A DNA stretch of 64,000 nucleotides from Phytophthora quininea (lineage: Eukaryota; Oomycota; Peronosporomycetes; Peronosporales; Peronosporaceae). Within the stretch, counting starts at the first letter, position 1; each line of letters starts with the position of its first letter. Made by a program: the position numbers and the translations under genes. The notes below the pieces were generated by a model, which saw nothing but the letters and a program-made list of their open reading frames with translations, was not told the DNA's origin and did not search any database. The DNA lies in NCBI GenBank assembly GCA_011947345.1, contig JAAVTG010000523.1, positions 395,147-459,146 of the forward strand, given 5' to 3'. Of the stretch, positions 13,029 through 23,629 are shown in pieces.

Positions 13029-13251
13029 AGTGACTGGAGCTGGATGGTTTCAAAAGTGATTCGGAGAGCTTCAAATAGAAATTTCTCACCTGCTCTAAAT
13101 TTATATTGGATTTTCTATGGCCTAAGAAGAAACCCCGTCTATCTTCCCTGCACGAATCGCCTGTGATAGCATTGGCGTCTTCAACGCATACAAATAGTTA
13201 TATGCTGAGGATAGCCTTGATGGCAAGCTTTCGGAATATTAAATCCTGTTA

Positions 13252-13293
13252 AACGGCTTATTCTGTATGATACAGAGTAGCGCTTTAGAGGGG
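13252..13293 (-). repeat. piggyBac right terminal inverted repeat with subterminal palindrome
   Basis: This is the inverted counterpart of the left end, with the palindrome CTGTATGATACAG at 13,263-13,275 and TTAA at 13,294-13,297. Spacing from end to palindrome is about four bases shorter than on the left. Confidence 0.9.
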
Positions 13294-14519
13294 TTAAATG
13301 AGCCCGTGAGTTTCGTGCGGACTTTCAGTGACGATGGAGCGAGTCAATGGATAAATGCGTTGGTGCCAGGCTTTGGTCGGTGTCAGGTGCAGCACGATGA
13401 TTTGGTTTTCGATGATCATGTCAATGCAAGCGACGAGTTCCGTGGCTTGTCGCTCAAAATCGCGTTTGACACGGCCAATTCATTCCACCCAGACGGCTTC
13501 TTCGCCTTCATGGCGGCAGTTGGCCCCGCCCTGAAGAGCTTATCCATTAAAGAAGACTGTGGCGTCGATTGGCCTGAGGACTTGTTCCTTGGGAGTTGAT
13601 CTTGACTCGCCCGCCCAAGCGCTGCACTTGTGCATTTGTCGGCCAGTTGGAAACTAGGGTTTATTTCTCTTTTGCTTTTTTAGGTTTTCTCGGGCCTCCT
13701 GTTGCCCTCTCTTCTAGCTACTACTGCCACTACTGTCTCTAACTGAGATGTTACGCACGCAAGCGCGCTCAGTCCTCACCTGTACGCTAACTACCGGCTT
13801 CAGCACCCATAGCAAACTCTCTGCAGCACTCTGTCGTCTGGATAACATCCAGTGGTATCCAGTGGGTGAGCAGAACAGGAGTTGTCCCAACTTGGAAGAG
13901 CTTGCCATCACTGGGTTTGAAATGGACGCACGTCTAAACTTTTGCTCCGTTCGTGAAGCTGGAGGAGCGCTTCCTACAGTGAGTCGTGAGGATTGGAACG
14001 ATATTTCGGCAATCTCGGCGATCTTGAGCGATTCGGATAACCCCTGGCCAAGTGCATGCGTCGGCTGCGCGTTCGACTGACGTTTTGTCAGCATATACTA
14101 ACGGCCGACCCGAACTGGATTTGCCCAAGATCGAAGCTCACTTGAAAGGTTTGCTCAGAATGCTTGAGACGAACCGTGACCTCGAGTACCTGGACGTCGC
14201 ACCACAATCGGAGGCGTTGTCTCCTTATGTTCGCGAGTTCCAGCGACACCATCTCGTCCCTACAAACAGCCGATCCAAAAGACCCCTGTTGCTGACGAGT
14301 GCAAGGCCGCGTTTCTGAGTGCCGTATCGACCGAAGCGACGGAACCGATAACTCACAAGGCGAAATATGGGGACCACATTACACCGATCAGCCCTCGGGA
14401 GGTTCGATTCCGCTGTCCTTTCACTCATCTTCGACTTTGCTACGTCGACTGTTCCAAGAGAAGTGTATTGTCGACGGCAACGATTGGGAAACTATGCGCG
14501 ACGAAACACCCATCTAGTT

Positions 14520-15120
14520 TTTTTTTCATCATACTGGCGGGATCACCATTAGTCCAGGTGTTGTGCAGAACACAACAATGTGACTACAAGCGTGTCAGGT
14601 TTCTGTCATGGCTAACCGTTTAGCATTCGGGCTTTCGTGGCGCATTTTCCTCAGGCCGTTCATGGAATATATATGTGATGATGGCCTTGCGCATGCAGGT
14701 ATCTGATGCAGCTCACCAAAACCGCAGCCAGCTCCTTTGGCAGGATCGGCGTCGTCGCCACCAGAACACGCAGCTGAAGGACGCTTACGCAAGGTCGGCT
14801 GTTGGGTTCGACTTGCGTGCTCAAGTCTACTGCAACAGCAACAGCTCTTCCTGGACGGCCTTGGTGGCCGGCGAGAGCGACTACGAGTTAGTTTAGCAAC
14901 CTCACTTTGCAACTTGCTTCAAGAGCGACAAGCAACTACCAAATACACGTTGGCTTACGGGAGTTCCAGCTCCCAATTCGTGAGCACGTCACAATATATC
15001 CCAAACGACGTCAACACCCGATGTTCTGTCGACTTCACGTTCAGCGTCGTCTCTTCATTGATGCAGTCTCCATCTTGTTTTTCGAGTTGAACACGCTCAG
15101 AAAAGCAATTTTGCTTTCAA
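14520..15120. other. No recognisable gene
   Basis: This stretch separates two convergent WLAYALFS-family gene remnants. Short open frames exist on both strands (for example 14,595-14,912 minus, Arg/Ser/Pro-rich), but none has a recognisable domain. I see no repeat structure here. Confidence 0.5.
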
Positions 15121-15499
15121 TTGGTTATGGCATCTTCGGTCGAGGAAGTGGAACGAGATGATGCGTCCTCAACACGTCAAAACACTGGCGAGTTGCTGGG
15201 GATCCGATAATCTCGATATACTCCAGAGTCTCGTTCCAGTGAAGGATTTTCCACAGATATGCTAGCAAGCCAAAGCCACGCCCACTTCTAGAGAAGACAC
15301 AGCTTCGCCTCGCGGGACCCGAACACGCATCCTTCACATACACGTAACGTTTGAGCGGTAGTACTCTTCTTCTCTACCTCCGGGGTTAATGGGCCACGAA
15401 AGCGCCAGGTAAGGGAGTTGCTGGCGATGCTTTTAATTTGTAGTGCACATCTACTACTGGCCCTTGGAAAAGTGTTAACTTGTCGAGTTTGGGGCAAGC

Positions 15500-16050
15500 T
15501 TGTAGCAGCCAGTTCTTCGATGCCGTGCGTAGTTGCTGACCGTTTTCAGGTTCCAATGGCGTCGTTGATCCAAGCTCATCTAATTCTTAGCAAAAGTTAA
15601 TCGACAAGTTCTTCACCGTCTGGTTGAATATCAACGCAGAAAACATTGCCGCCAGATCCATCGGAACCCTGAAGTTTCCATTCTCAAAAGTCAGGTGAAC
15701 AGTGAGTAGTTGCAATGGACCATCAGCGCCTACCGCCAAATCTTCTCATAATGTTTGCCTAGTTGTCACGGGAGCCAGGCGCCGTTGAGTACTAAACACT
15801 CTGATCAGAACCTGACCAAGAGCAGAAACCGAACTGGAGTCTTCCTCAAGCTTCGGTTCGGCTTGTTTTTAACCAACATTCAACTTACTAGAATTTCCAG
15901 GCGTCATTGCCACTGCCGCCAGCAGTGCCAGAGCTTCACGAGCTTTCTGGAATTTGGGCTTAAATGTTTTCTCGTCATCCATACCCAAATATTCCAGGAA
16001 GGAAATTGAATTGATTAACTGGTTTGCGGATTTCTCGTCTTAAGGTGATA
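15500..16050. other. No recognisable gene
   Basis: A fairly AT-rich stretch between the C-terminal fragment of copy 2 and the LINE fragment. Only short frames without domain features are present. Confidence 0.4.
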
Positions 16051-16056
16051 AGCTAT

Positions 16057-17704
16057 CTATTCGTGAGAGTTACGTTCGTGTCGTCCACATGTGGTGCATG
16101 GGTTCCGGGATATTGTTTTCTGGCGGACTAAAGCCAAGTTTTGCAGCACGCGGACCACAGTAGTGCGGTTGCAACGAAGCTCATGTGCGTGTTGGTAGAG
16201 GAATTGGTGGTGCCTCTTGAACGAGTTCAGCAGATTGAGAATATTTGACACTTCAGCTGTCGTTTCCTGGAAATGAATGTTGTTCCTGAGCCGCCATGTT
16301 GCATGAAACACAATCGCTGTGTAGATCCTCCATAGAAGTATTAGTTCTTTGTGTTCACTTCTCCAGTTCCTACGGAGGTCTTGTAATCTTGGGAAGAGCA
16401 GCAACCTCCAGCTTAGATCGACGCAAAAGAACCTCGACCACCGGCTCCATAGTTCGCTCCACATTGGTTCTAATGACGGGCACGTGAAAAACAGTGTTCT
16501 ACCGTTTCGATCTCCTGACATTCCGGACGAACGCAGTTTTGGATGGTAGGATTTAGTTCTCTGAGGAAGTATAGTCGTGAACCGACTGTGAGGTCTTCGA
16601 AGCACATTCGTACTATCACATCATGAATTACCGGCAGTAGATATCCGCGTAGAGAAATCACACTGGACAAGGTCTCATGATTCCTTTGTCGAGGACACCC
16701 CAGGGCTTCCATCGGATGATGCATCAACTCCGGAACTTGCTGGAGAATCACCTTCCAATCTTGCGATCGCAAATTTGGGAAGAATCGCGTCGATGGTTCT
16801 GTTGGGAGACAGCTGCTTAGCTTGATTCCAAATATCGGTGGTGAATTCGTGCTTCTTACTTCTTGCATTCCTCCTTCGTCCGGATGCGGTAGTAAGCGAT
16901 AGAATAATCGGCTCATTTGATGGTAGAGCACGAAAATGTCATGCGGAAGCACTTTCGTCCCAAGTATTAGATGACTCTCGGAGCAGACGTCCGTGAAAAA
17001 TGCCGTTGACGACGGCCAGTCGCGATTGGCACCCAGAAAGTCGGCAAAACATAACTTTTTATGTTTGCCAGTTCCCGACAGAGCGCCCGAAAGGCGTTTG
17101 AACCTGACCCCAAAGGCTTCGCCGGACTTGCTGGGCTTTGCATATCCAGTACCTGAAATTCAGGTAACTTGCTCCACCAAATTTGGGTGAATAACACCTT
17201 CTGCAGTGTTTTTCTTCTGTTGTAGTGTATCGACTCCGGGGCTGGCCATTTAATTCTGTTCCACTCCCGCAGCAAGTGTCTCCACCACAAAGGTAGCATG
17301 CTCGACCTCCAGCCCGCTGGTTTCGATGGGTTTTGAAGTAAGAAATCACTCGATCGCGGGCGGGCGAAGTTGCCATAGCGTAATTGGATCATGTAGAGCA
17401 TTGGGCGATACCATACGTTGTCATCTTCGTCTGGGTGTGTAGTAATCGCTAATACGAATTTCTGGAGAAGTTGGAAGTGTTGGCGACGAATAACAGTAGC
17501 TACATCAGGAACCCCGATGCCGTCTGCTTCGCGTGGCCTCACAGCATACCCAAATATTCGAGGAAGCCTGCGCTGTATACGCGGGTCTTTAGACTTTACG
17601 TGCAACTGCCGTTTGTGCACAGCCCACATCTCCTCCTTACGCGTCGGATACCTGAACGTCAGTCGGTCCCGCAGAGCCTCGCACCAGGGCGCCATGACGA
17701 GCAT
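16057..17704 (-). pseudogene. LINE fragment: ORF2 C-terminal half
   Basis: Minus-strand frames 17,704-16,967 (245 residues), 16,952-16,470 and 16,605-16,057 form the tail of a LINE polymerase. GIGVPDVATVIRRQHFQLLQKFVL near 17,510 matches in position the GGLAVPNL block of the LINE at 1.6 kb. CVRPECQEIETVEHCF near 16,520 followed by TLFFTCPSLEPMWSELW is a zf-RVT-like Cys/His tail. No polymerase core is present, as expected of 5'-truncated insertion or later deletion. It lies inside the gap in WLAYALFS-family copy 2. Confidence 0.75.
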
Positions 17705-17964
17705 CTACTCACGATTTAGAAAAACACGCATTTTACATTTTGTGAATAGGAATACAATCAGTTGAAAGATTACTGTGGGAGATTGTGCGCATCAACTTCA
17801 TGAACACGGAACACGATGATGATGCAGAGGATGGGAAATTCAGTTGCCATCTGTAAATGCGCCTCAAGTCGCTCGCGACATGCTGGTACAATAGTGTTGG
17901 TGCATCAAATCGCTTCAATATCTGCCCAGGTTTGGTCGTAATCTCTTCATCAAGAACAAGAACC

Positions 17965-17980
17965 GTTCATTTCGAGATTC
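17965..17980 (+). promoter_or_regulatory. Oomycete Inr/FPR-like core promoter
   Basis: GTTCATTTCGAGATTC lies 30 bases before the RXLR start codon. It resembles the oomycete transcription-start motif (TCATTYY followed by an ATTT-like flank). A match to a short degenerate motif, supported mainly by position. Confidence 0.45.
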
Positions 17981-18009
17981 ACGCACCGATTGTCAAGTCT
18001 TCCACAAGA

Positions 18010-18670
18010 ATGCGATTGTCAGTCTTCCTGTTGGCTGCTATGCCCAAGGTAGTAGCGAGTGGAGACACAGCTATTGAAGTTTCAAAGTCAACGCGTAGAG
18101 ACGTGTCTAAGGTTTTAGCTCCAGTCGATTCTTCGGTTGGTGTTAACAAGCGATTCCTGAGAGTCCATGGCGAAGACGACGGCAATGAGGAGAGGGGCGT
18201 AATGTCGTGGCTAAAGAAGCCGTCAAAGTCGCAGAAGAAACCCCAGTCCGCCATGATTGTGACCAACGAGCAGGCGCTAAAAGTTTGGCAAGAACTCAGT
18301 CCTCGGACACTTTAGCGGCCTCCAAGCTGGAAAACGCCTTGGTGACGTCAAAGTCGATGAAGGCAAGGCCACCTGCAACCATTGACATGGAAAAGAGGGA
18401 ACAGATTGCGCGTATGACTGCGGCGAGGACGAAAGCGCAGCGCAAAAACGGCAATGGCAACAAGGTCAAAGAGACCCAAGCTGTCGAAGAGAAGACAGAC
18501 GTGAACCCGTCTCTCTTTTTAAAGGAAATGAGGTGGGAAAGCTGGGTCGTACGGACCCCAAGTGGAGAGAGTACAATGCTCTGAGGGTGGCGCACAAGAA
18601 GGCGCATCCCGAAAATTACGACATCCCAGAAAAACTTACGCTGGACGAGCTCAAAGCAAAGTTCGCTTAA
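18010..18670 (+). pseudogene. RXLR-EER candidate effector, frameshifted
   Basis: The frame starting at 18,010 has a short hydrophobic leader (MRLSVFLLAAMPKVVAS). It then has RFLR at residues 48-51 and an acidic EER block, EDDGNEER, at 55-62. Secretion signal, RXLR and EER in that spacing define RXLR effectors, which oomycetes secrete and which act inside plant cells. The frame shifts at an A run near 18,275 and again at a T/A run near 18,520, so the C-terminal half (SSDTLAASKLENALVTSKSM; DPKWREYNAL near 18,560) lies in other frames and ends at 18,670. The same C-terminal blocks occur in order in the second RXLR gene at 38.3-39.0 kb, so the whole length is homologous. Whether the shifts are decay or assembly errors is open. 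Confidence 0.8.
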
Positions 18671-20329
18671 ATGCTAGCGACGTCTACTTGAGTAATGCCA
18701 TAGAAATCCGATGAAACTCAATTTTAAAACGAGTGCTATCATAAACATACTCATCCACGTTAGTTGTCATCATTTTCGTCGTCATACATGCCCTCCGGCA
18801 TGCCATCATCACTCTACGAAGAACAGGCGTATGTGCGAACGCGAGTATTGTCTGCAGGACCGCCTTGATTTCAGCCTGCAGACCACGGCCAAAGAGCACA
18901 GTCCCGAATTCAGCGTGACTCATTCGCCGAACAAGCAAGCGACACACTGACTTTGGAGGCCGAGTTATGAGGAGAACTGAGATCTTCTGCTAGAGAATTC
19001 ACCTCCCATCCATTGACGTTCAAGGCGGACACAGGCTTCTGCTTGACGTCTCGTAAAGTCGTACCATGTACTCCCATGGCCTCCTCAAAACTCCATTCTC
19101 TCCATTTTCGGGCAGCCCCGAACAATAGGATTGACGTCCAAGTTATCTGTCGGACACACCACTTTCACAAAGGTTAACGACGAGCCCATTGCAGCCAAGA
19201 GCTGAGGTAGATGATCCTCCCTAAACATTAAAACCCGTGGAAGCGAATCGTAGATGCTGTCAAGTCACAGGGACGAGCTTCGGCATTGCTGATTTGGTCA
19301 AATACAAGGTCAGACCGCTGGACTTGGCATCGACCAAGACCTGGAACTAGCACGTTGACCCACTTAGTGCTTCCGTCGTTGCTGAATGTCCGTACGAAGC
19401 GAATAGCCGAGTCTAACCAAAAGTATGAGACCCACTGACGACACGGCCCTGTGAGTTAATATTGCCACGGATCGGCGTGCCTCTCTGAAGTGTGGCATCT
19501 CTCGCTTCAATATGACCAGGTAGACTTCCGAAAAGGTTTTTTTCGGGATGGTTGGACCTCAAAATGGATGAAAAAGCCTCAGCCTCGGCAAAGATATCAT
19601 CCCCGTGTCCGTCAGGATGAGAGACTCCACCGAGCAACGAGTACGAGCGCGATTCGAGAACAAGGCGTACGCCACCCACTTCCAGAACCCCACTCCCATT
19701 TCTCGGCCATAAAACTTCGAGGCCATACGGATTGTCAGCGTCTTTGTTGTTTGACATCTACAATGGCGGAAAACAGCGCTGGTATACCCACAGACTCCAG
19801 GCGAACGTCGCAGTTGATGAATACCTCGTCAAATTGTAGTCGATACCTTTGAGTGCTGGCTTGAAAACCACCGCCACCAGGTGCGTTAGCACATTTCTGG
19901 CGCGGTGTACTGTCAAAGAGATTGGCCACGTGCTGTCTAAATACTTGTTTGGACTCTCGCTGGTCGTGCTTGAGCCGTAGTTCGTTAGGCGGTCCAATTG
20001 CAACTCGTGATGTCCACACGTTGCCAAGTGCTAGGCGCTCCATTATATGCGCGGCTGTAGGGGCAGTCTTACAACGAAGCAGATCCAAAAGCATTGGATC
20101 AAGCACAAACGTGCAGCGAAGCGTTCCTGGTGCCAACTCCCCGTCGGATTTCGATGTCGCCCCTGCTCTCTGATGATTTTCTCCTCTCTCTCGACCTCTG
20201 CAACTGCTGCAGTGACGCTATTCAGCTAACTGTCATTGCACTCGCTCTTGTGCACTCTCACTGGCACTTGGATATCCAATCTTCTTGTCTACTGCTGCAA
20301 TGTTCTACATAGCATCCAGATACTCCTGA

Positions 20330-20990
20330 CTGAGGTGTTGTCTCTGTTAAATCCCAAAGAACTGGGCCAACTCCAGCTCTTCTTCTTGTCTCTCGTCGGC
20401 TCCATTTAGGTCCACAAAGAGTATGAAGGTTGCAGGTATGTCCCTTTCAAAACTAGTGTCGCCGACGCCTTCCAGACTCAAGCCGCAGTGCTACAGCAGC
20501 AGGTACTTCCACCCCGCATCGTCCACATGAGCCACAGCCGATAGCAAGGCTAGCGCCTCGCGGAAGTGCTGCCACGCAGGACAGCGGGCTGAAGTCGATC
20601 TTGTCCTTGGGCACGACACACCACGGCGTCAGGAAGTCCCAGCGCTGCGTGGCCACGTGCGCCATCTTAGCTTAACTTGCGTACTGCAAGGCAAATTGCG
20701 GGTATGATTTTAGCTTTAGTTCGAGATGTTTCTGCGTTGTTCAGCCTGTTGAAGCCGTAGAGCGGGTGTTGACAGGCCAACTTGAGTAAGGCACGAACAC
20801 TTGCGTATAGGGAGATGGCAGGGGCTCTCTGAGGCTTCGGTTCATCTCGCAGCGGGGATCTATCCGACATTTACGAGAAGCGTTCGCGCTGGTGTTCGCC
20901 GTCCAATATTGTATTAACGGATTTATTATTATTGTTTTTATTAGCAGTAGTATAATACACAATTCATATAAATACGATCGTATTTTTGAC
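20330..20990 (-). other. Unassigned stretch with two short coding-like minus-strand frames
   Basis: Frames 20,870-20,667 and 20,665-20,453 are open on the minus strand. The second has RWDFLTPWCVVPKDKIDFSPLSC, which then continues in another frame (REALALLSAVAHVDDAGWKY), suggesting a broken small gene. No domain is recognised. The part from 20,880 to 20,990 is AT-rich and borders the hAT element. Confidence 0.3.
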
Positions 20991-21625
20991 TGTTATTTTC
21001 AGTGTCCACCCATTGTTGGTGGCTGTCCTCCAGTCAATTTTTGGCAGTGTCCACCAGCAATTTTATTTGCCATGGTATTCACCAATTAGAGCTACGGACA
21101 CTCTCCCCCAAGCCAGCACCCGATGTTATCCCATCAAGCCTGCTCGTTCTACTACACCAACATCGGAGAAGACAACTTCGAGTGCAGGAAGTGTGGCCGG
21201 TCTCGCAAGCATTCCCCTAGCACAGATTACAGCAACTCACTAAGTCATCTAAGCGCAAAGCATCCCGGCTACGCTGCCGAGTTCGCTGGTCTCCAGGCAG
21301 CAACGCCAACAATTGCCATGCTGTTTGTTGACGAAATCACGCTCAATATCTACCAATGGATGGACTGGATTTGCAACGTAATTTATCAAACACAGAAGTA
21401 GAAAACAAGATGACACGTGCGGTAGTGTCGATGAAGGGTACGACCGTCAAAGACTCTGAAAACCTACATGGCGCACGTAGCCAAGAAAGTCGTGCTTGTC
21501 ATTGCCAAAGAGATGGACGACTCTTTTGGTTTGATGCTTGACGGCTGGACCAGCCACTCGCTCCACTCTCTTAGCGTGTACGCCGTCTACGTCCTTGATG
21601 GAGTGCGACAGCAACGTCTGTTGGC

Positions 21626-23239
21626 TGTGACGATGTGAATTGTGTTTTTCTATGGATCGCGCTGTGGAGAGTTTACATATGGAGTTTATTATGGAGCTAG
21701 TGTTGGATATTACGTTCAAGAGATGAAGAGGTGTGCGATAAAACGTGTCGCTTGGGAGTAGGCGGGGGTGTGCTGTCTTACCAAGGATGGGCCCTCAAGA
21801 CCAGGAAGTGCGCCCAAGAAAATGTGTTCTTGAAAGGCACGCCCAAGAAATGGCGTGTCCTTGGAATGCACGTTGAAGGGATCTCCGCTCTTGGAATGTA
21901 CGCCCAAGGGCACATTGCCTTGAGCGTGAGTGCACGTTACGTCCTAGTCACCCCTCGTCTTTAAACGGGTCGCCAAGAACCAAGGTATAAATTGCCACAG
22001 TGAAAGGTATTCCTGTGTGCAACCCGTCTCGCCTTGGCTAACCTCACGATGTGTGAGGCAAGGACCTGTAAATCCTCAAGCTGCCCAAGTGACCCAAGAA
22101 GCACGGCTGCCGCCCAAGACCCAAGAAGTTCTTGGATGAACATTCCAAGGGTATATTTCTTGGGCGGCCATTTCTTCGATGGAGATTCTCTTGGATGGAG
22201 ATTTTTCGATGGAGATTCTGTCTTGGACGTGGATTCTGGCACTTAGCGAGAATTCGCATTCACCATGGACCCAGTGTTTTGTACCCAGAATGTTTACGCC
22301 ACAGATGATTTGAGGAGCGACGAACCCACGATAAGTGGCCGTCATCAAGTCATGCATACTAAGATCAAGACTAATTCGTATCCTAATGACTGCACCCAAG
22401 ATCTGCGGAAGAGCTGCAGATCTACTAGCTATAAGAGATATCAATCAGAGAGTTCTTTTTGCCCTGTACTGCACAAGCGCCACTCGGTGCTCTTTGCGTG
22501 TTAGTGCTAGGTGACCTGCTGCTCCCCACCTGTTTGTTAAGTCAAATTGGGAGGGGAGTCTAGGCGCCCTGACCATTTCGTTTACTAGTTGGGCGTCTGT
22601 CTTGCAGGCCAACCTATTTCATATTAAAACTACGCTCAAGCGGCTAGATAGCAGTCGCCGCTTGAGTTTGCTTTGAGACTGCGTCTTACAACGTTCTGTA
22701 TTGGGATTTGTATTGACTGATCTGTGTGTTCCTTCGATTGAAGGTGGTGTGCGTTCGCTGAACCAAGTCCAAGACTTTCCAGGTGTCTTGGGCGTTGGAT
22801 TGAACCTGGTGTGAGACCCCCGACCAAGGGTCTATAAGAATAAGTGTCGGCTGTATATTTGCATAAGGATCTCTCTGTATATTGATTATCTGTGGTTGCT
22901 AGTTTTTCTTGAACCTGCAGTCCAAGAACCCTGTCTCTTCAACTGCCGCCCAAGAAAAGTGGGCTGCAGGGGAACGAATTGTGGGCAAACTAATCCATCT
23001 AACACTCTTTGTGTCTTTGACTGTGAAAGGCCATCCGGTAGATTAAACGCGGAATCTAAGGGTCGAACCTATAGGGATTCACGAGGTGCACACGCCAATC
23101 CTTCGACGGCAGTTCCAAGAACCGCCGCTGAAGGAGTTCACAACTGATCTCGGTTCACCAAGATCCTGGCCGCGTTGCCACAGCTCGCGCTGTGCAACAA
23201 CCACCCCTGGACGGAAAACATCACCAGAGTTCCGCCACA
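21626..23239. mobile_element. Solo LTR or short LTR element (1.6 kb) in the hAT
   Basis: The segment starts TGTGACGATG and ends TTCCGCCACA, so it has TG...CA ends with TGTG/CACA inverted termini. It is flanked by TGGC at 21,622-21,625 and 23,240-23,243. Removing it and one TGGC joins the hAT codons into a continuous Arg-Leu-Leu-Ala-Leu-Ser-Pro-Met, which supports the boundaries. No gag or pol frame was found inside, and many CCCAAG/CTTGG words occur at 21.8-22.2 kb. I favour a long solo LTR, but an internally deleted element is possible. Confidence 0.7.
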
Positions 23240-23293
23240 TGGCCCTATCTCCAATGGATGACGGTCAGAGCGCTGACGCCCACATTGAGTATC

Positions 23294-23629
23294 TGTTGAT
23301 TAGAGCAGCCAGGCAGTCGCCTGGTAGCCATGGAGCAGAAAAGACTAAATGAATACGAAACCTTGTTAAAGCGATATATTTTGAGTAGCATATACAAGGA
23401 GATATCCGGAGCACAACTGCGGATAAGGTAGAGAGATCCCTGCCAATCAATGGTGCGATGAGGACCGAAGGCAATAGAGGGTGAGACGCCGAGGACGCAG
23501 TACGAGGTCGTCCTCACTTCCTCTTTGCCTCAGACTGAGCACGTCTTGAGCATAGGCATTAGATAGAGAGATAAAGGCTAAATACACTGTATAGAGATCA
23601 TACACTGTCCTACGAGGTTCATTCCAACA
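23294..23629. mobile_element. Solo LTR, 336 bp, with GTATC target duplication
   Basis: It starts TGTTGATTAG and ends CATTCCAACA, giving TGTTG...CAACA termini. GTATC flanks it exactly at 23,289-23,293 and 23,630-23,634. Removing it restores the hAT reading frame (HIEYLSTVLGMCNK). Size and ends fit a Copia-type LTR left by LTR-LTR recombination. Confidence 0.88.

Larger units (their letters stand above)
9613..13293 (-). mobile_element. piggyBac-type DNA transposon, about 3.68 kb
   Basis: The element is bounded on both sides by TTAA (9,609-9,612 and 13,294-13,297), the target duplication diagnostic of piggyBac. Both ends start CCCCTCTnAAGCG reading inward, followed within about 25 bases by an ACTCTGTATnATACAG palindrome. 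Inside, on the minus strand, lies a piggyBac transposase with its DDD-type blocks. Frameshifts in the N-terminal part make autonomous activity doubtful, but the ends look well preserved and are probably young. Confidence 0.95.
9310..14490 (+). pseudogene. WLAYALFS-family protein gene, copy 1, interrupted by piggyBac
   Basis: Plus-strand coding includes RQYWEWLAYALFSKRSRAMSS near 9,350, then after the piggyBac element VRTFSDDGASQWINALVPGF (13,316-13,380), CPNLEELAITGFEMDARL near 13,890, LETNRDLEYLDVA near 14,180 and LSLIFDFATSTVPREVY near 14,430. The same block order recurs in two more copies in this window (15.1-20.1 kb minus; 24.7-27.1 kb plus), so it is a family. LRR-like spacing of leucines suggests a repeat protein, function unknown. 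Removing the element and one TTAA restores an in-frame join across the site. A separate frame change lies near 9,510 and more near 13,600-14,300, and the N-terminus is replaced by the LINE. Confidence 0.7.
15125..20160 (-). pseudogene. WLAYALFS-family protein gene, copy 2, fragmented
   Basis: On the minus strand the N-terminal part (20,136-19,413) begins PGTLRCTFVLDPM and has NHPEKNLFGSLPGHIEARDATL near 19,520. This continues as VRTFSNDGSTKWVNVLVPGL near 19,370 and LLAAMGSSLTFVKVV near 19,180. The C-terminal part, LAYLWKILHWNETLEYIEII with THHLVP, lies far away at 15,343-15,125. Blocks align in order with copy 1 (ERDATL, FSDDG, VPG, LEYLDV). Between about 18.7 and 15.4 kb the gene is split by an RXLR-type gene on the opposite strand and a LINE fragment. 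Several frame changes are present. Function unknown. Confidence 0.6.

Noticed and set aside
21750..22220. CRISPR-like or satellite array from repeated CCCAAG/CTTGG words
   Set aside because: Spacing and unit length are irregular and there are no conserved repeats with unique spacers.
22795..22830. tRNA-like TGGTGTGAGACC as a primer binding site
   Set aside because: No matching LTR edge or gag start around it, and the element ends are better placed at 21,626 and 23,239.
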